Source: Drosophila pseudoobscura (lineage: Eukaryota; Arthropoda; Insecta; Diptera; Drosophilidae). Taken from it: DNA of 64,000 bases. Each line of letters opens with the position of its first letter. Position 1 is the first letter of the stretch. The notes beneath the pieces were generated by a model. That model searched no databases. It saw nothing but the letters and a program-made list of their open reading frames with translations, and was not told the DNA's origin. Where the stretch lies: positions 12,605,501-12,669,500 of the forward strand of contig NC_046680.1 in NCBI RefSeq assembly GCF_009870125.1, written 5' to 3'. Both the position numbers and the translations under genes were made by a program. Below, one piece after another: positions 23,401 to 33,601 of the stretch.

Positions 23401-24582
23401 AAGGTCGAGAATGATGAGGATCAGGAGAACCAGGAACAGCCACAGCCACAGCAGCGATTGCAGCTTATTAAATCGTCTCCCGCGTACAAATTGAATTCCA
23501 ATTCCAATAATAACAATAGCAATAGTAACACCAACCACAAGGACAAGTCGTCGCACAGAAATGCCGTTCATCATAGTCATCGTCAGGATGATAAGGAGAA
23601 CAACACCAAGTCTGCAGCAATAGCCGCTGCCGCAGCGGCGGTCACAGCAGCTGCAGCAGCAGCGGCAGCAGGAGGAGTAGGAGCAACCGCACCCAGCACC
23701 ACCAGCAATCAAACACCATTTCTCACCCAAATGGAATATCAGAATCTCAACCGCATTGGCACACAGTTTCACAATTATGTTAAAGATATCATCAACAAAT
23801 ACTACGCAGCCGAGACGCCTCTGATGCTGGCCGCAGCAGCAGCCGCCCTGCCCACGGCCACCACCACGGGCCAGCAGAGGCAGCTGGATCTGGACCACCT
23901 GTCGCCGAGCAAGCGTCGCCGACTGCTTAGCGAGACTGAGGAGTACATTGAGTATCTGCGCAACAAGGAGGACATCACCCTGACCATTACACCCAAGGCG
24001 CCCACAGTGAAGTCCTCGCCACCCCAGCCGCCTGCTTCGTCCCTCCTGAAGCGTCAGCTGGATCTGGCGGTGCCTCGTAAGAGTCCAAAAAAGGCTTCCC
24101 CAGCCCACAGCCACAGCCATAGCCACAGCCAGGCTGCTATTTCCAACGGCCACACAGCGAGTGCTGCACGCAAGTCCATGAGTCAGCTGGCCACCTTGCT
24201 GCCCCTGCTGGCCGATGCAGCCAGCAAGCAGGAGTATCTGGCCGCTCCGCTGGACTTTAGCAAGAAGTCGGATGGCGAGAACGGACGCAGCTCCCGCAAG
24301 CAGGCGCAGCCCAAGAAGATACGCCTCACGCCGGAGGCTGTGGTGGGCCTGCTGCGCGACAAGTATCTGAATCGCATGGTCCGCCAAAGACTGGGCTGCC
24401 TTAAGTGCAACCAGTCGCGACGCAGCAGCTCCATTAGCTTCAACTATCACACGATTGGGTCACTGGCTCTGCACCGATTCTGGCGGCACGGCCCGACCGG
24501 CGGGTCCAGGCGGAGAGTGCAGGCAGCTTTGCTGCTCAGGCGTGACAGGCAGAGTGCTGCTGCAGCAGAGGTGCAACTGTAG
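19609..24582 (+). CDS. chn: Charlatan, C2H2 zinc-finger transcriptional regulator
   Basis: Charlatan is a nuclear C2H2 protein, likened to vertebrate REST/NRSF, that controls proneural genes and neural differentiation in flies. Coding exons read here: 19,609-19,830; 19,915-20,471; 20,546-21,568; 21,760-21,963; 22,268-22,579; 22,893-24,582. They join in phase to 1335 codons. The start ATG has G at -3 and +4. Visible features are a polyglutamine/polyhistidine tract (around residues 231-253); fingers at about 332-354, 360-384, 526-548, 552-575 and 580-601; Gly/Asn-rich linkers; PLDFS at 1225-1229, close to the CtBP-binding PxDLS motif; and an atypical C-terminal CxxC (1275/1278) with HxxxxH (1300/1305). 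The exon at 21,760-21,963 is 204 nt and can be skipped in frame. Reading past 22,579 would end the protein after three more codons. Identity rests on finger arrangement, the MATLIP start and REST-like layout, recalled rather than searched. Confidence 0.88.
20391..20455 (+). repeat. chn: CAG/CAA (opa) repeat coding polyglutamine
   Basis: About 17 glutamine codons, mixed CAG and CAA, are followed by four histidine codons inside charlatan exon 2. A second, interrupted Gln tract lies at 20,020-20,070. Codon mixing suggests a tolerated and probably polymorphic low-complexity segment upstream of the fingers. Confidence 0.9.
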
Positions 24583-26000
24583 GATGACAGACGACTCTCC
24601 TGAACCTCGTTTGGGTTAATTCTCGTGTAATTTTGGTTCTCTTAATTAATTAGAAAATGTTTGCTTGCCATATGGAATGCATTAGGCATTCACATTGAAA
24701 TTGTTTAAAAAATTGCATTTAATTTTGTAAATTTTAAGTTGTGATGTACCTGAAATATGATTTCTCTTAAAACAAACAAAAAATTACTTAACAAAACACG
24801 ATTCATAGAACGAAATGGGCGCAAAAATTCGATACGCAGCCGCATCTCAAATGAATTTCATTATAATTATTATCATTATCATTATCTTAGTTGTATAATT
24901 GAGCTCTCAATCTATCATAGAAACACACACACACACACCAACAAACACTCAACACATACTCACGAGAACACGGATATTTAAAGATATAGTTATATGTGAG
25001 CATTTATCAAATAATTCAACCCAATATATGATTTATTGAAATGTGAAGTAAAAGCTTTAATTTGCCATTTACAAAGCTTCAGTTTAGTTACGCGAAATGA
25101 TTTGCCATTTATTTACAATAACTTAGCTTGTACTTTTCTAGTTGCCTTAGTTTATTGTATAATTTATGAACCCCGCGCGTGCGCGCACGCACACGCACAC
25201 GCAAACCTCATTGTCGTACCCTTTGCCTTATTTCTTAAACGTAAGACTTGATCGTGAAAATACATTTAGTTTTATTTACTTTAGCCATTTACTTTAGAGT
25301 AGCAGTCACGCCCACAAATGCCCACGTCAAACATTCTCATAAGGAACATTTTAAGCATATTGAAAAGAAAACAACAAAACAAAAAGTATATAAATATTAA
25401 CGAACGAAACAAAAGCTAACTATATTATTGTACGTGTAGTGTACTTATGATTTTATCAAAGGAAAAGCTAAAGGAAAGCACGAAAGGAAAAAGAAACACA
25501 AGAACAACATACAAAAATACTCAAAGAACATGAATATAAAACCATACATACAACTTTTTACCACACACTGAACAAACAAGAAATATTTGACTGAAAAGTG
25601 TCGGGGGGAAAATATGATATATATAGTATTATTATATCATATGAATGGAAAACATAACGAATAAATGGTATAAACAATTTTAGTGTACAATGTGTGTGTT
25701 TTTGCTAAATGTGGTAAACTTAAACGTAAATCTATTACACAAAACTAAAACTAAACTAAACTAAAAATAAAAACGTAAAAACGAGGAGAAATTCTTAAGT
25801 AAAGTAAATTTTTGGATGACAAGCCATTTAGACAAAATTTTTGAGACGAAAAAAGACATACGGGGAATGAAACAAAACAAAACAAAAAGCAAAACCCAAC
25901 AAATTACTTTAAATTTTATTTAAGCAAAAATTTGCAAAAAACAAAACCAACAAAAAATGGAAAAATAAAAAATATATTACTGTAATGTGAGTGTTTTTAG
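24583..26000 (+). other. chn: Charlatan 3' UTR
   Basis: AT-rich non-coding sequence follows the TAG stop. Candidate poly(A) signals AATAAA occur at 25,660, 25,766, 25,964 and 26,032. The first and third are followed by GT-rich stretches (25,684-25,704 and 25,985-25,997) typical of downstream elements, suggesting two UTR forms about 1.1 and 1.4 kb long. An alternating purine/pyrimidine palindrome sits at 25,177-25,190. Confidence 0.55.
25964..25969 (+). terminator. Poly(A) signal, charlatan (distal)
   Basis: AATAAA is followed by a TGTGAGTGTTTTT-like GT-rich element 16-30 nt downstream. Confidence 0.5.
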
Positions 26001-26179
26001 TTTAAAAATTATATATTTCCAAAACATTCAAAATAAAAGATAATTAGTTTAAAATATAAAATATATAGACTTTTGAATCGTAGTATATGGCAGAGGCCCT
26101 TCTGTTTCTGGTAATTTGAGATTGAAAGATCCATTGATCTTGAATAAAAAAGACGCATTTCTTCAGTTGGTTAGCCCTT

Positions 26180-26185
26180 TTTATT
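26180..26185 (-). terminator. Poly(A) signal, Rpb12
   Basis: TTTATT on the plus strand reads AATAAA on the minus strand, 66 nt past the Rpb12 stop. Confidence 0.65.
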
Positions 26186-26250
26186 CAAGCACACATATTC
26201 CATTAAAAACTAATTCCTTACACCTGTAGTAGTCGAATTTTCAGTTGGCA

Positions 26251-26632
<382 letters not shown>

Positions 26633-26711
26633 TTTTAGTTAATAAATTTAACAAATTAACAAAATTCGCGGAATTTTACAGAAAAAAAAAATTTGTTTTG
26701 TTTTGCTGCTA

Positions 26712-26880
26712 TCAAAATACGGTCTGACCCTCAGAAATATACCGAAATATACGGTCTCATTTGAGAAATATACCGAAATATGCGGTCTCATTTGGAAAAT
26801 ATACCAAAATATACGGTCTCATTTGAGAAATATACCGAAATATACGGTCTCATTTGGAAAATATACCGTAAATATACTGA
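26712..26880 (-). repeat. 31-bp tandem array of core-promoter motif 6-like units
   Basis: Units carrying GAAATATACCGAA and GGTCTCATTT recur with a 31-bp period (GGTCT starts at 26,721, 26,753, 26,784, 26,815 and 26,846). On the minus strand each unit reads TTCGGTATATTT, matching the Ohler motif 6 consensus KTYRGTATWTTT. The array begins 80 nt upstream of the Rpb12 start codon and points in its direction, so it is probably a promoter-associated array. A lone related unit lies at 27,853-27,885. Confidence 0.8.
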
Positions 26881-26889
26881 CAAATTCAA

Positions 26890-28440
26890 GTTATGTTTTT
26901 CATATTCCCCGATTTCTTTGTTCCGTCGACTATTACCAGCTAAATAGAACATTTAGCCGTGCCCACATAATTTTACACGATTAATGAATCAATTTTCTAT
27001 AAGATTGGTTAGTTGTTAATCCTTGCTTTTATTGTATTTATTGTAAAAAAAGGGTTAAACGAAAAAGTTCAACAAAAATACACTCGCAATGTTGCTGGTA
27101 TTTAAAGACATGATGCGTGTATAGGCCTTTGTACACCCTATTTCGCTAATTTTATATGAAGATCAAACGCAATTTATTAAGAAATTTTCTCAAATAGATA
27201 TGTTTTTGACTTATTCATGTGTATTATTAGTATCTTGTATAAATTTATGTCGATCCTGATACCTACTGAGCGTTGGAAGACAAACGTATTCACAATTCTA
27301 TAACATCCATTTCCCCCAGGGTATGTGTGCATGGAATTAGCAACATGTTTGTGTATGGAATGAGACTCATTGTTGCTATAGCGAAACTGCGGCGAATCGG
27401 GTATTGCCTATATTTCAAGCTATATAGATTTGCCCACTTAGCTTTATCCCATAGATAAATGCATTTTCTACAAGATTGCTTCTTTTAATTACCTTTATGT
27501 ATTTTATTTTGACCAAAAAACGGTTTTCAAGTAAATGTTGCCGCAACTTTTGTGTATGGAATGCGCAACATTTGTGTATGGAATGAGACTCATTGTTGCT
27601 AAAGCGAACTGGGGCGAACTGCGGCGAATTAAAATTTTCTCATATTCTTTGTTCCGTTGAATAATACTATCTAAATGAAACATTTAGCCATGCCCACTCA
27701 ATTTTGTACGATTGATGAATCAATTCTATACATGATTGGTCTATTCGAAATACTTGCATTTATTGGATTTCTATATAACATTGAAAATTAAATTAATAGA
27801 TGACAAAAATACTAAAAAACACCTCATGGGAGGGCGGCGAAAACCAGTTTCTACAGTATATACGGTCTCACTTGAAAAATATACCGAGTGGTGCGCGCCA
27901 AATCGAACTTTTTTGAATGTGAGCGACAAGGATTTAAATGTTGTCAACCGGGCCTTTATCTATGCCCACATAATTTTATACGATTAATGAATAAATTTTC
28001 TACTTAACTGGCCAGTTTTTAGTCCGTGCTTATATTTTGACTAAACAAGGTTTAAGCAAAATAGTTCAACAAAAAAACAGTTGCAATGTCGCTGGAATTT
28101 GAAGACATAACGCTTGTATAGGCCTTTGTACACCCTTTTTCCTCAATTCTATAACATCCATTTCCCCCAGGGTATGTTAGCAACATGTTTGTGTATGGAA
28201 TGGGACTCATTGTTGCTAAAGCGAACTGCGGCGAATTCAAATTCGATTCAAAAAAACGACCAATTCCTCATATTCTTTGTTCCGTTGAATAATACTATCT
28301 ATATGGAACATTTAGCGATGCCCTCTCAATTTTGTACGATTGATGAATCAATTTTCTATTTAACTGGTGTATTCTTAATACTTGCTTTTATTGTATTGTT
28401 TGTAAAATAAGGTTTAAGCAAAACCGGTCAACAGAAATTT
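26890..28440. repeat. Degenerate duplicated block, about four partial copies
   Basis: Three modules recur. Module A has TTCTTTGTTCCG and CATTTAGCC.TGCCC with a CGATTRATGAATCAATTTTCTA tail (about 26,915, 27,645, 27,945 and 28,275). Module B has GCTGGTATTTAAAGACAT and GGCCTTTGTACACCC (27,092 and 28,090). Module C has CATTTCCCCCAGGGTATG with TGAGACTCATTGTTGCT and GCGGCGAATT (27,308, 27,560 and 28,157). Copies diverge by substitutions and indels and keep the order A-B-C. No ORF or terminal repeats identify a transposon. It fills the space between Rpb12 and the KH gene. Confidence 0.75.
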
Positions 28441-28920
28441 CCACTAAATCAATTTCCTTACATGGTAACTACACACTAGCTACAATTTTGCTACATCGTA
28501 ACGACATGATCATGTAATTACCAAAGGCGCCACCTGAAGGGGAAATGTGTACGTTATCCGTTATCCACTTTTCGACTTTCGGCTGGATAACAGCCGATAG
28601 ACAATCGTGTGCACCTAACAGCACGTCAAGTGCTCTCAACAGCCATGGAATCGCGCTTAACAGAACGCGGGCGAGCACACGAGCACATCTCAAGTCGGCG
28701 GAGTGTTGCCATATTTCGGCGTAAACATAGTAAAAATATACGAATAAAATACACACTTGAGAGAAAAAAAAAATTAGGGCCATAGGAAGGTTGCCGTCAC
28801 ATTTGCCGAAACCGAATCGAATTGACTGCGAAACGTGCCGCGCACTGTGATAAGCACCCACTATTTGGCATTAAACGCGGCGACTAATTGAGAACGGGCT
28901 CCGTGGGGGAAGCAGGACAA
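28441..28920 (+). promoter_or_regulatory. Promoter/5' UTR region of the KH gene
   Basis: About 480 bp of single-copy-looking sequence lies between the duplicated block and the KH gene ATG. No TATA box or clear DRE was found. The ATG at 28,921 has ACAA before it and G after it, a good fly start context. Confidence 0.4.
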
Positions 28921-30278
28921 ATGGCGGAAAACGGAATGCGTGTGGGCCCAGGGTCATCTGTAGTGGCGGCAGCGGTAGGCGTTGTGGTTGCGACGGGCAC
29001 AGGTGCTGCCAGCAATGGCGAGCACGAGAACGAACATAATGCGAATGGGGATATCGAAAAGGCTCAGCCGGCGCCGGCCATCCAGAAATACATGCAGGAA
29101 CTGATGACAGAGCGGTCGCGCATGGAGAACCATTTTCCATTGGCTGTCAAGCTAATCGACGAAGGTATCGATTCGATGCGTGTGTCGCTTGCCCTTTGCT
29201 TGCCAAGTGCTCAATTTACCCTTTTTCTGGCCATCTTTCAGCCTTGGAGCGGGTGCAGCTAAATGGGCGCATACCCACGAGAGACCAGTACGCGGATGTC
29301 TACCAGCAGCGCACCATCAAACTGTCGCAGAAGGTGCACGTGCCCATTAAGGATAAGAAGTTCAACTACGTCGGCAAGCTGCTCGGCCCCAAGGGCAACT
29401 CCTTGCGCCGTCTGCAAGAGGAGACGCAGTGTAAAATCGTCATACTCGGTCGCTTCTCGATGAAGGACCGGGCACGCGAAGAAGAGCTGCGAAACTCAGC
29501 AGACGCCAAATACGCCCACCTGAATCTTCCGCTCCACGTCGAAGTATCCACCATTGCCCCACCCGCCGAGGCGTATGCCCGCGTGGCCTACGCCCTGGCC
29601 GAGATTAGGCGCTACTTAACACCGGATAAGCACGACGACATTCGCCAGGAGCAGTACAGGGAACTCATGGAGGATCCCGAGGCGGCTAAGAAACTAACAC
29701 TGCGCCAGCTCCAGCTGCAGTCGAATGTGGCTGCCAGCAGCGGACCGCCTCTCTCTGGTGGCAACAATGGCAACGGCAACAATCGCTCTGGCGGCAACTA
29801 CAGGTGCGTACTGCTACCCAGTAGTGGGTGTCCCATTATTAAGTTTCACTGATTTGGATCCCTTTGCTTGCAGACACAAGTTTCCGCAGCAATCGCATTA
29901 TCACCACAACGAAGAGACTGTCTACTATCGCTCACACACGAACGCCTACCACCAGCCAAAGCCATACGTGCCCCGTAAGTGTCGAGGCTCGAAAACCTTT
30001 GGGTTTTGTTACTTACTTCTATCCTTATTTCAGCCAATCAACGGGGAAATACCATGCACACGACTATGCAACCACAGACGATTGTGCGAGCCTCGCCGCC
30101 CGGAATGGTGGTCAGTGCGGCCAGTTTCAATGGTCGGAATGCAGGCCTGGGCAACGCCGGCGGTGGCGGTATAATGGCAAATAGCATTGTGGCCACCACA
30201 GGCGGCGGCATTGGTGGCACAGTGCAGCAGACCATGCGCTACCGTCCCGCTGCTCCCTATCAGTTTGTCAAAAAATAA
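28921..30278 (+). CDS. STAR-family KH-domain RNA-binding protein (Qkr/Sam68-like)
   Basis: The product is a predicted signal-transduction-and-activation-of-RNA protein, a family that binds U/A-rich RNA and regulates splicing. Exons 28,921-29,164; 29,242-29,803; 29,874-29,974; and 30,034-30,278 join in phase to 383 residues. A Gly/Ala-rich N-terminus precedes the QUA1-like stretch (IQKYMQELMTERSRME, LAVKLIDEALERV). A maxi-KH domain follows with GKLLGPKG (GxxG loop at residues 130-133), NSLRRLQEETQCKI, then a QUA2-like helix ending near KLTLRQLQLQ. The C-terminus is Gly/Asn-rich and then Tyr/His/Pro-rich, as in Sam68/Qkr proteins. A fly orthologue such as CG10384 is likely by neighbourhood, but I cannot confirm that. 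The upstream in-frame TTG at 28,888 is not a start. Confidence 0.87.
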
Positions 30279-31900
30279 TATACATACAGTGCACATCCAT
30301 TGTTGAACCATTTCGCGGCCACCCCATCAACGTCAACGTCATCGTCATCGCCATCGTACCATCCACACGGATCCACACCCATCCACGCGAACACACGCTG
30401 CTCCAAAGGTAGAAGTAATCATTAAAAAAAAAAAAAAAAATCATTGAACAGTTTATCACGCATTGATTTTACCAATATTTCGAGAAAGTGGAAACCAAAA
30501 ACGAAACGAATCGAATCGGTAAATGTATGATTAAGAAAACTAGCCTAAGTAGTCGAATGCTCTAAGAAACAGATGACGAAGAGGATCGATCACCCTCCCC
30601 ACAAACACACACACACCCCACCTGTACACCCACACAAACGACACTGGCACTCCTCCAAATTTGATTCAAAATCGGGGGAGTCCGCGCTGGAAACATTTTA
30701 ATCTGTGCGCTTGTGTCTGTGTGTGTGCGTTGGACTCTGCGAGCATTTGGAAGAACCCGAACCAAACCCCTCAATGTGGATCGAGTTGAAACGAATTGGA
30801 TTGAATTGTTTTTGTATTCAGGAAGGACCCCAGTTGGCCCAAATGTCCTTGTTTTTGTTTTTCTCTTGATTCTTTATTATTATTATTTTATTATTGACGA
30901 ATTAGTTTTTCATTTAGGTATATATCCTTTCATATTTAAGTATTTTCGTCTGCATATACGTATACCCCCAGACCCCGATGCTGCTTGACCTTTATGTATG
31001 CTTTATTTATCCAACTCCCCTGCATTTTCAACTACCTTTTTTTGTTTAATGCATTTTTATTACGTTTACGATTAGAGGAGGCTTATTATTATTATTATTA
31101 TTTTTATTCGTTACGTTGCCAGGACAAATATAAACCTATTTCAGCTGTGTATGAATACACTATATATATCCATATATATGATATGATTTATTACACATAG
31201 TACATACATATGTAATACACAACCACACACGTACACATACACCGCAGACATGCATATACATATATATTCAAAGCATCAGCATAACTACATAAAAACCAAA
31301 AGAAGGAACTAGTAACGGAGTAAAGGAGAATAAATTTACATAGATCGGGGCGAGGAATGCATTCCTACGACTCGACTACGATAATATTAACGTACACATA
31401 GAGCATGGGCCACAACCGACTCCGACATACATAAATACATAATTGTTATTGTTGTTGAAAGCAGCAACTAAAATTGTAATAGAAATTATGCAAATATACA
31501 TACGAAATATGACGACAAATGTTAAATTGCAGCTTAGTTATTCTTATTATTTTGTTACCCATCCCATCCCCCATCCACGTATAGAGATGTGGAAAAGAAA
31601 TATACGATGTAGAAGATACATAATCGCTTTATTGTAGAGGTGCCCCACTGGAGTTAGAGTTTGAGTTTGATTTAGTTGAAGATGCGCTTCTGAAGCCGCA
31701 CACATACTCACACACACACACACACACAAAGCGAAACAACCATTATTGATTTGTATTGATTTTTGAAACCATTATTGAAACCAATATGCATACATATATA
31801 CAATACAAATACATATATTCGAATATTTACTATATATTTTACAGTGCATTAAAGCGCTGATTATTGTTAAATAAATTCCCCCATTTGAATTCGCCATGTT
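30279..31900 (+). other. 3' UTR and intergenic sequence after the KH gene
   Basis: AT-rich sequence with an A17 run (30,424-30,440), CA runs (30,602-30,615, 31,709-31,727) and many TACATA/TATATA steps. AATAAA signals occur at 31,329 and 31,870. Nothing here looks coding. The gene converges on mRpS29. Confidence 0.5.
31329..31334 (+). terminator. Candidate poly(A) signal, KH gene
   Basis: AATAAA lies about 1.05 kb past the stop codon; a second copy is at 31,870. Confidence 0.35.
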
Positions 31901-32012
31901 GACTAAATGTGCACCAAAAACAAACAAAAAAAAACATTGATTAAATCCATAATTTATCAAAAAAAAAAACATTAGATAAACATTTTTGATTTTCATTTCT
32001 TTAACAAGTCAT

Positions 32013-32018
32013 TTTATT
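32013..32018 (-). terminator. Poly(A) signal, mRpS29
   Basis: TTTATT on the plus strand is AATAAA on the minus strand, 45 nt past the mRpS29 stop. Confidence 0.6.
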
Positions 32019-32062
32019 TCTGATTATTAGCTAACAAATACGGGATACGACTATCAGACTCC

Positions 32063-33247
32063 CTACAATGCCTTTACGAGCTGCATGAGCGTGTAAGGAT
32101 TCTTATTGCTCATGAACTTTAGCTGCTCCTCGAAGCCCTGCGGCGTCTTGTTGATCCAGTGGCGGTCCAAGTAGTAGTTTATGTAGCTGTGGAACTCCTT
32201 GTCCGTGTAGTTTTCCACATGAATGGGCACAAAGGGGTCGATGTGCTCGAATCCCTGTGTACCCAGTAGATACCGTGGCATATACGAGTCCATGTAGCCC
32301 TCGGTCATGGCGATCTTATCGACTGACAGAATGCAAACTCCATTGGTCCAGTCGTAGTTGGTGATGTCTAGGAAGGGCTGTGTCAGCGTAATGCGATCTG
32401 GGGTCACCCGCTGCTTGTTGTCCGAGAAGATACGAGTCTCGGGGTGGAAAAAGGCGTTGAAGCCATCGATGGCCACCATTATTTTGCACTGTCCCGCCGT
32501 CGAAAGCTGTTTCAGCTCTGAAATCAAAGCGACTGTTGTATCGGTGGCATACTTTATGCGCGCTATGCCATGCTCTACTAGCTCTATAAGGGACGAGCCT
32601 GCCGGTGTACTCTCGCGCTTGCTCCACACATACTCCTTGTTCGTCTTCAGCTGCAGTTGCTGGAGCAGCTTGGCATTCTGCGTTTTGAAATGCACCAGCC
32701 AGGCGGCCGCATCGAAGGGCAGATCAAGCATACCCTCCTGTGAGGCGTTGGATGCCTCCTTGGGCCGTTTCATCCAATTGGGCGCCCAGGGCACATGCAC
32801 CAGCAGAAAATCATTTATAGCTCCGTAGTGAAGAACATGGGCCATGGTCAATGTCTTGCCCACACCATTGTCTCCATAGAGCACATAGCGCACCACGGGC
32901 TTTGTCAGATCTGCGTTCTTAATGTAGTGGAGCAGCTCCAGCGCCGGCGACCGCACCATGAGGCAGGGTTCGGTGAAAGTCTTTATCTGCTGTTCGTACT
33001 GTTTGGGCAGGCCACCGCCGGTGAATATTTGCTTCTTCTGCTCCACTGGTATGGTGTAGAATTTGGCCACATGCAGGGCCGAGTGCTCGCCGGGATTGGC
33101 AACGGCCGTGCGGAACTCGTTCACGCTAGCTGCCGCTGTTTCCTCAATGGGAGAGGCTTCCGCATTCGTGGACAGTTGCACAACATTGCGCTGAAGTTGT
33201 GTGGAGACACGAGACAGGTTCCCCAAATGTTTTCGAAACATTTTCAT
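32063..33247 (-). CDS. mRpS29: Mitochondrial small-subunit ribosomal protein S29 (DAP3)
   Basis: DAP3/mS29 is the P-loop GTP-binding protein in the head of the mitochondrial small ribosomal subunit, also linked to apoptosis. The gene is a single exon of up to 394 codons, the usual length. The N-terminus (MFRKHLGNLSRVSTQLQRN) is basic and free of acidic residues, as expected for a mitochondrial targeting sequence. Walker A is GDNGVGKT at residues 125-132. HYGAINDFLLVHVPW and a Walker-B-like IMVAIDGFNAFF follow in the family order. Two in-frame ATGs lie 6 nt apart; the second (33,241) has A at -3 and better context, giving 392 residues. It is divergent from rad50 over a short shared promoter. 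Confidence 0.93.
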   Translation of the reverse strand: MKMFRKHLGNLSRVSTQLQRNVVQLSTNAEASPIEETAAASVNEFRTAVANPGEHSALHVAKFYTIPVEQKKQIFTGGGLPKQYEQQIKTFTEPCLMVRSPALELLHYIKNADLTKPVVRYVLYGDNGVGKTLTMAHVLHYGAINDFLLVHVPWAPNWMKRPKEASNASQEGMLDLPFDAAAWLVHFKTQNAKLLQQLQLKTNKEYVWSKRESTPAGSSLIELVEHGIARIKYATDTTVALISELKQLSTAGQCKIMVAIDGFNAFFHPETRIFSDNKQRVTPDRITLTQPFLDITNYDWTNGVCILSVDKIAMTEGYMDSYMPRYLLGTQGFEHIDPFVPIHVENYTDKEFHSYINYYLDRHWINKTPQGFEEQLKFMSNKNPYTLMQLVKAL

Positions 33248-33601
33248 TGAGAATTTCCGTATTAAAATGTTAAATAATATAATAATATCGATACACCGTC
33301 GATGGCGATTACAGTTCAGGGATGGATGCTACTGAGTATTCAATTCAATAAATTTTAGTGTAATATTAATACACATATTGTATTTCTTACTAATTAAGAA
33401 TCCTAGCTGGGTTGTTTCTTAGACAATTAGTTCAATTTCATGGTTAGTTTATTGTGCGATTAAATGAATCGATATCTGTATCGAAAAAACGCCTGTTGAT
33501 TCTGATCACTCCATCCCTGGCAGCCAGGCGGCAAAATTGCGTCTTGTGAAATTGGAAAATCATTTGAATCCGACTTTTGCGTTTTGTGAGTGGAAGAAAA
33601 C
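33248..33601. promoter_or_regulatory. Bidirectional promoter mRpS29/rad50
   Basis: A 354-bp spacer between divergent start codons. It contains a perfect DRE TATCGATA at 33,286-33,293, a near-DRE AATCGATA at 33,467-33,474, and two Ohler motif 7 sites (CAKCNCTR) in opposite orientations: CAGGGATG at 33,317-33,324 pointing to mRpS29, and CATCCCTG at 33,512-33,519 pointing to rad50. No TATA box is seen. This is the usual grammar of broadly expressed TATA-less fly promoters. Confidence 0.7.
33286..33293. promoter_or_regulatory. DRE (TATCGATA)
   Basis: A perfect palindromic DREF/BEAF-32-type element lies 39 nt upstream of the first mRpS29 ATG. Confidence 0.75.

Noticed and set aside
23050..24450. 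466-codon minus-strand ORF opposite the last charlatan exon
   Set aside because: It mirrors repetitive Ala/Ser/His codons of the sense frame; composition is Leu/Val/Ile-rich by complementarity, not a recognisable protein.
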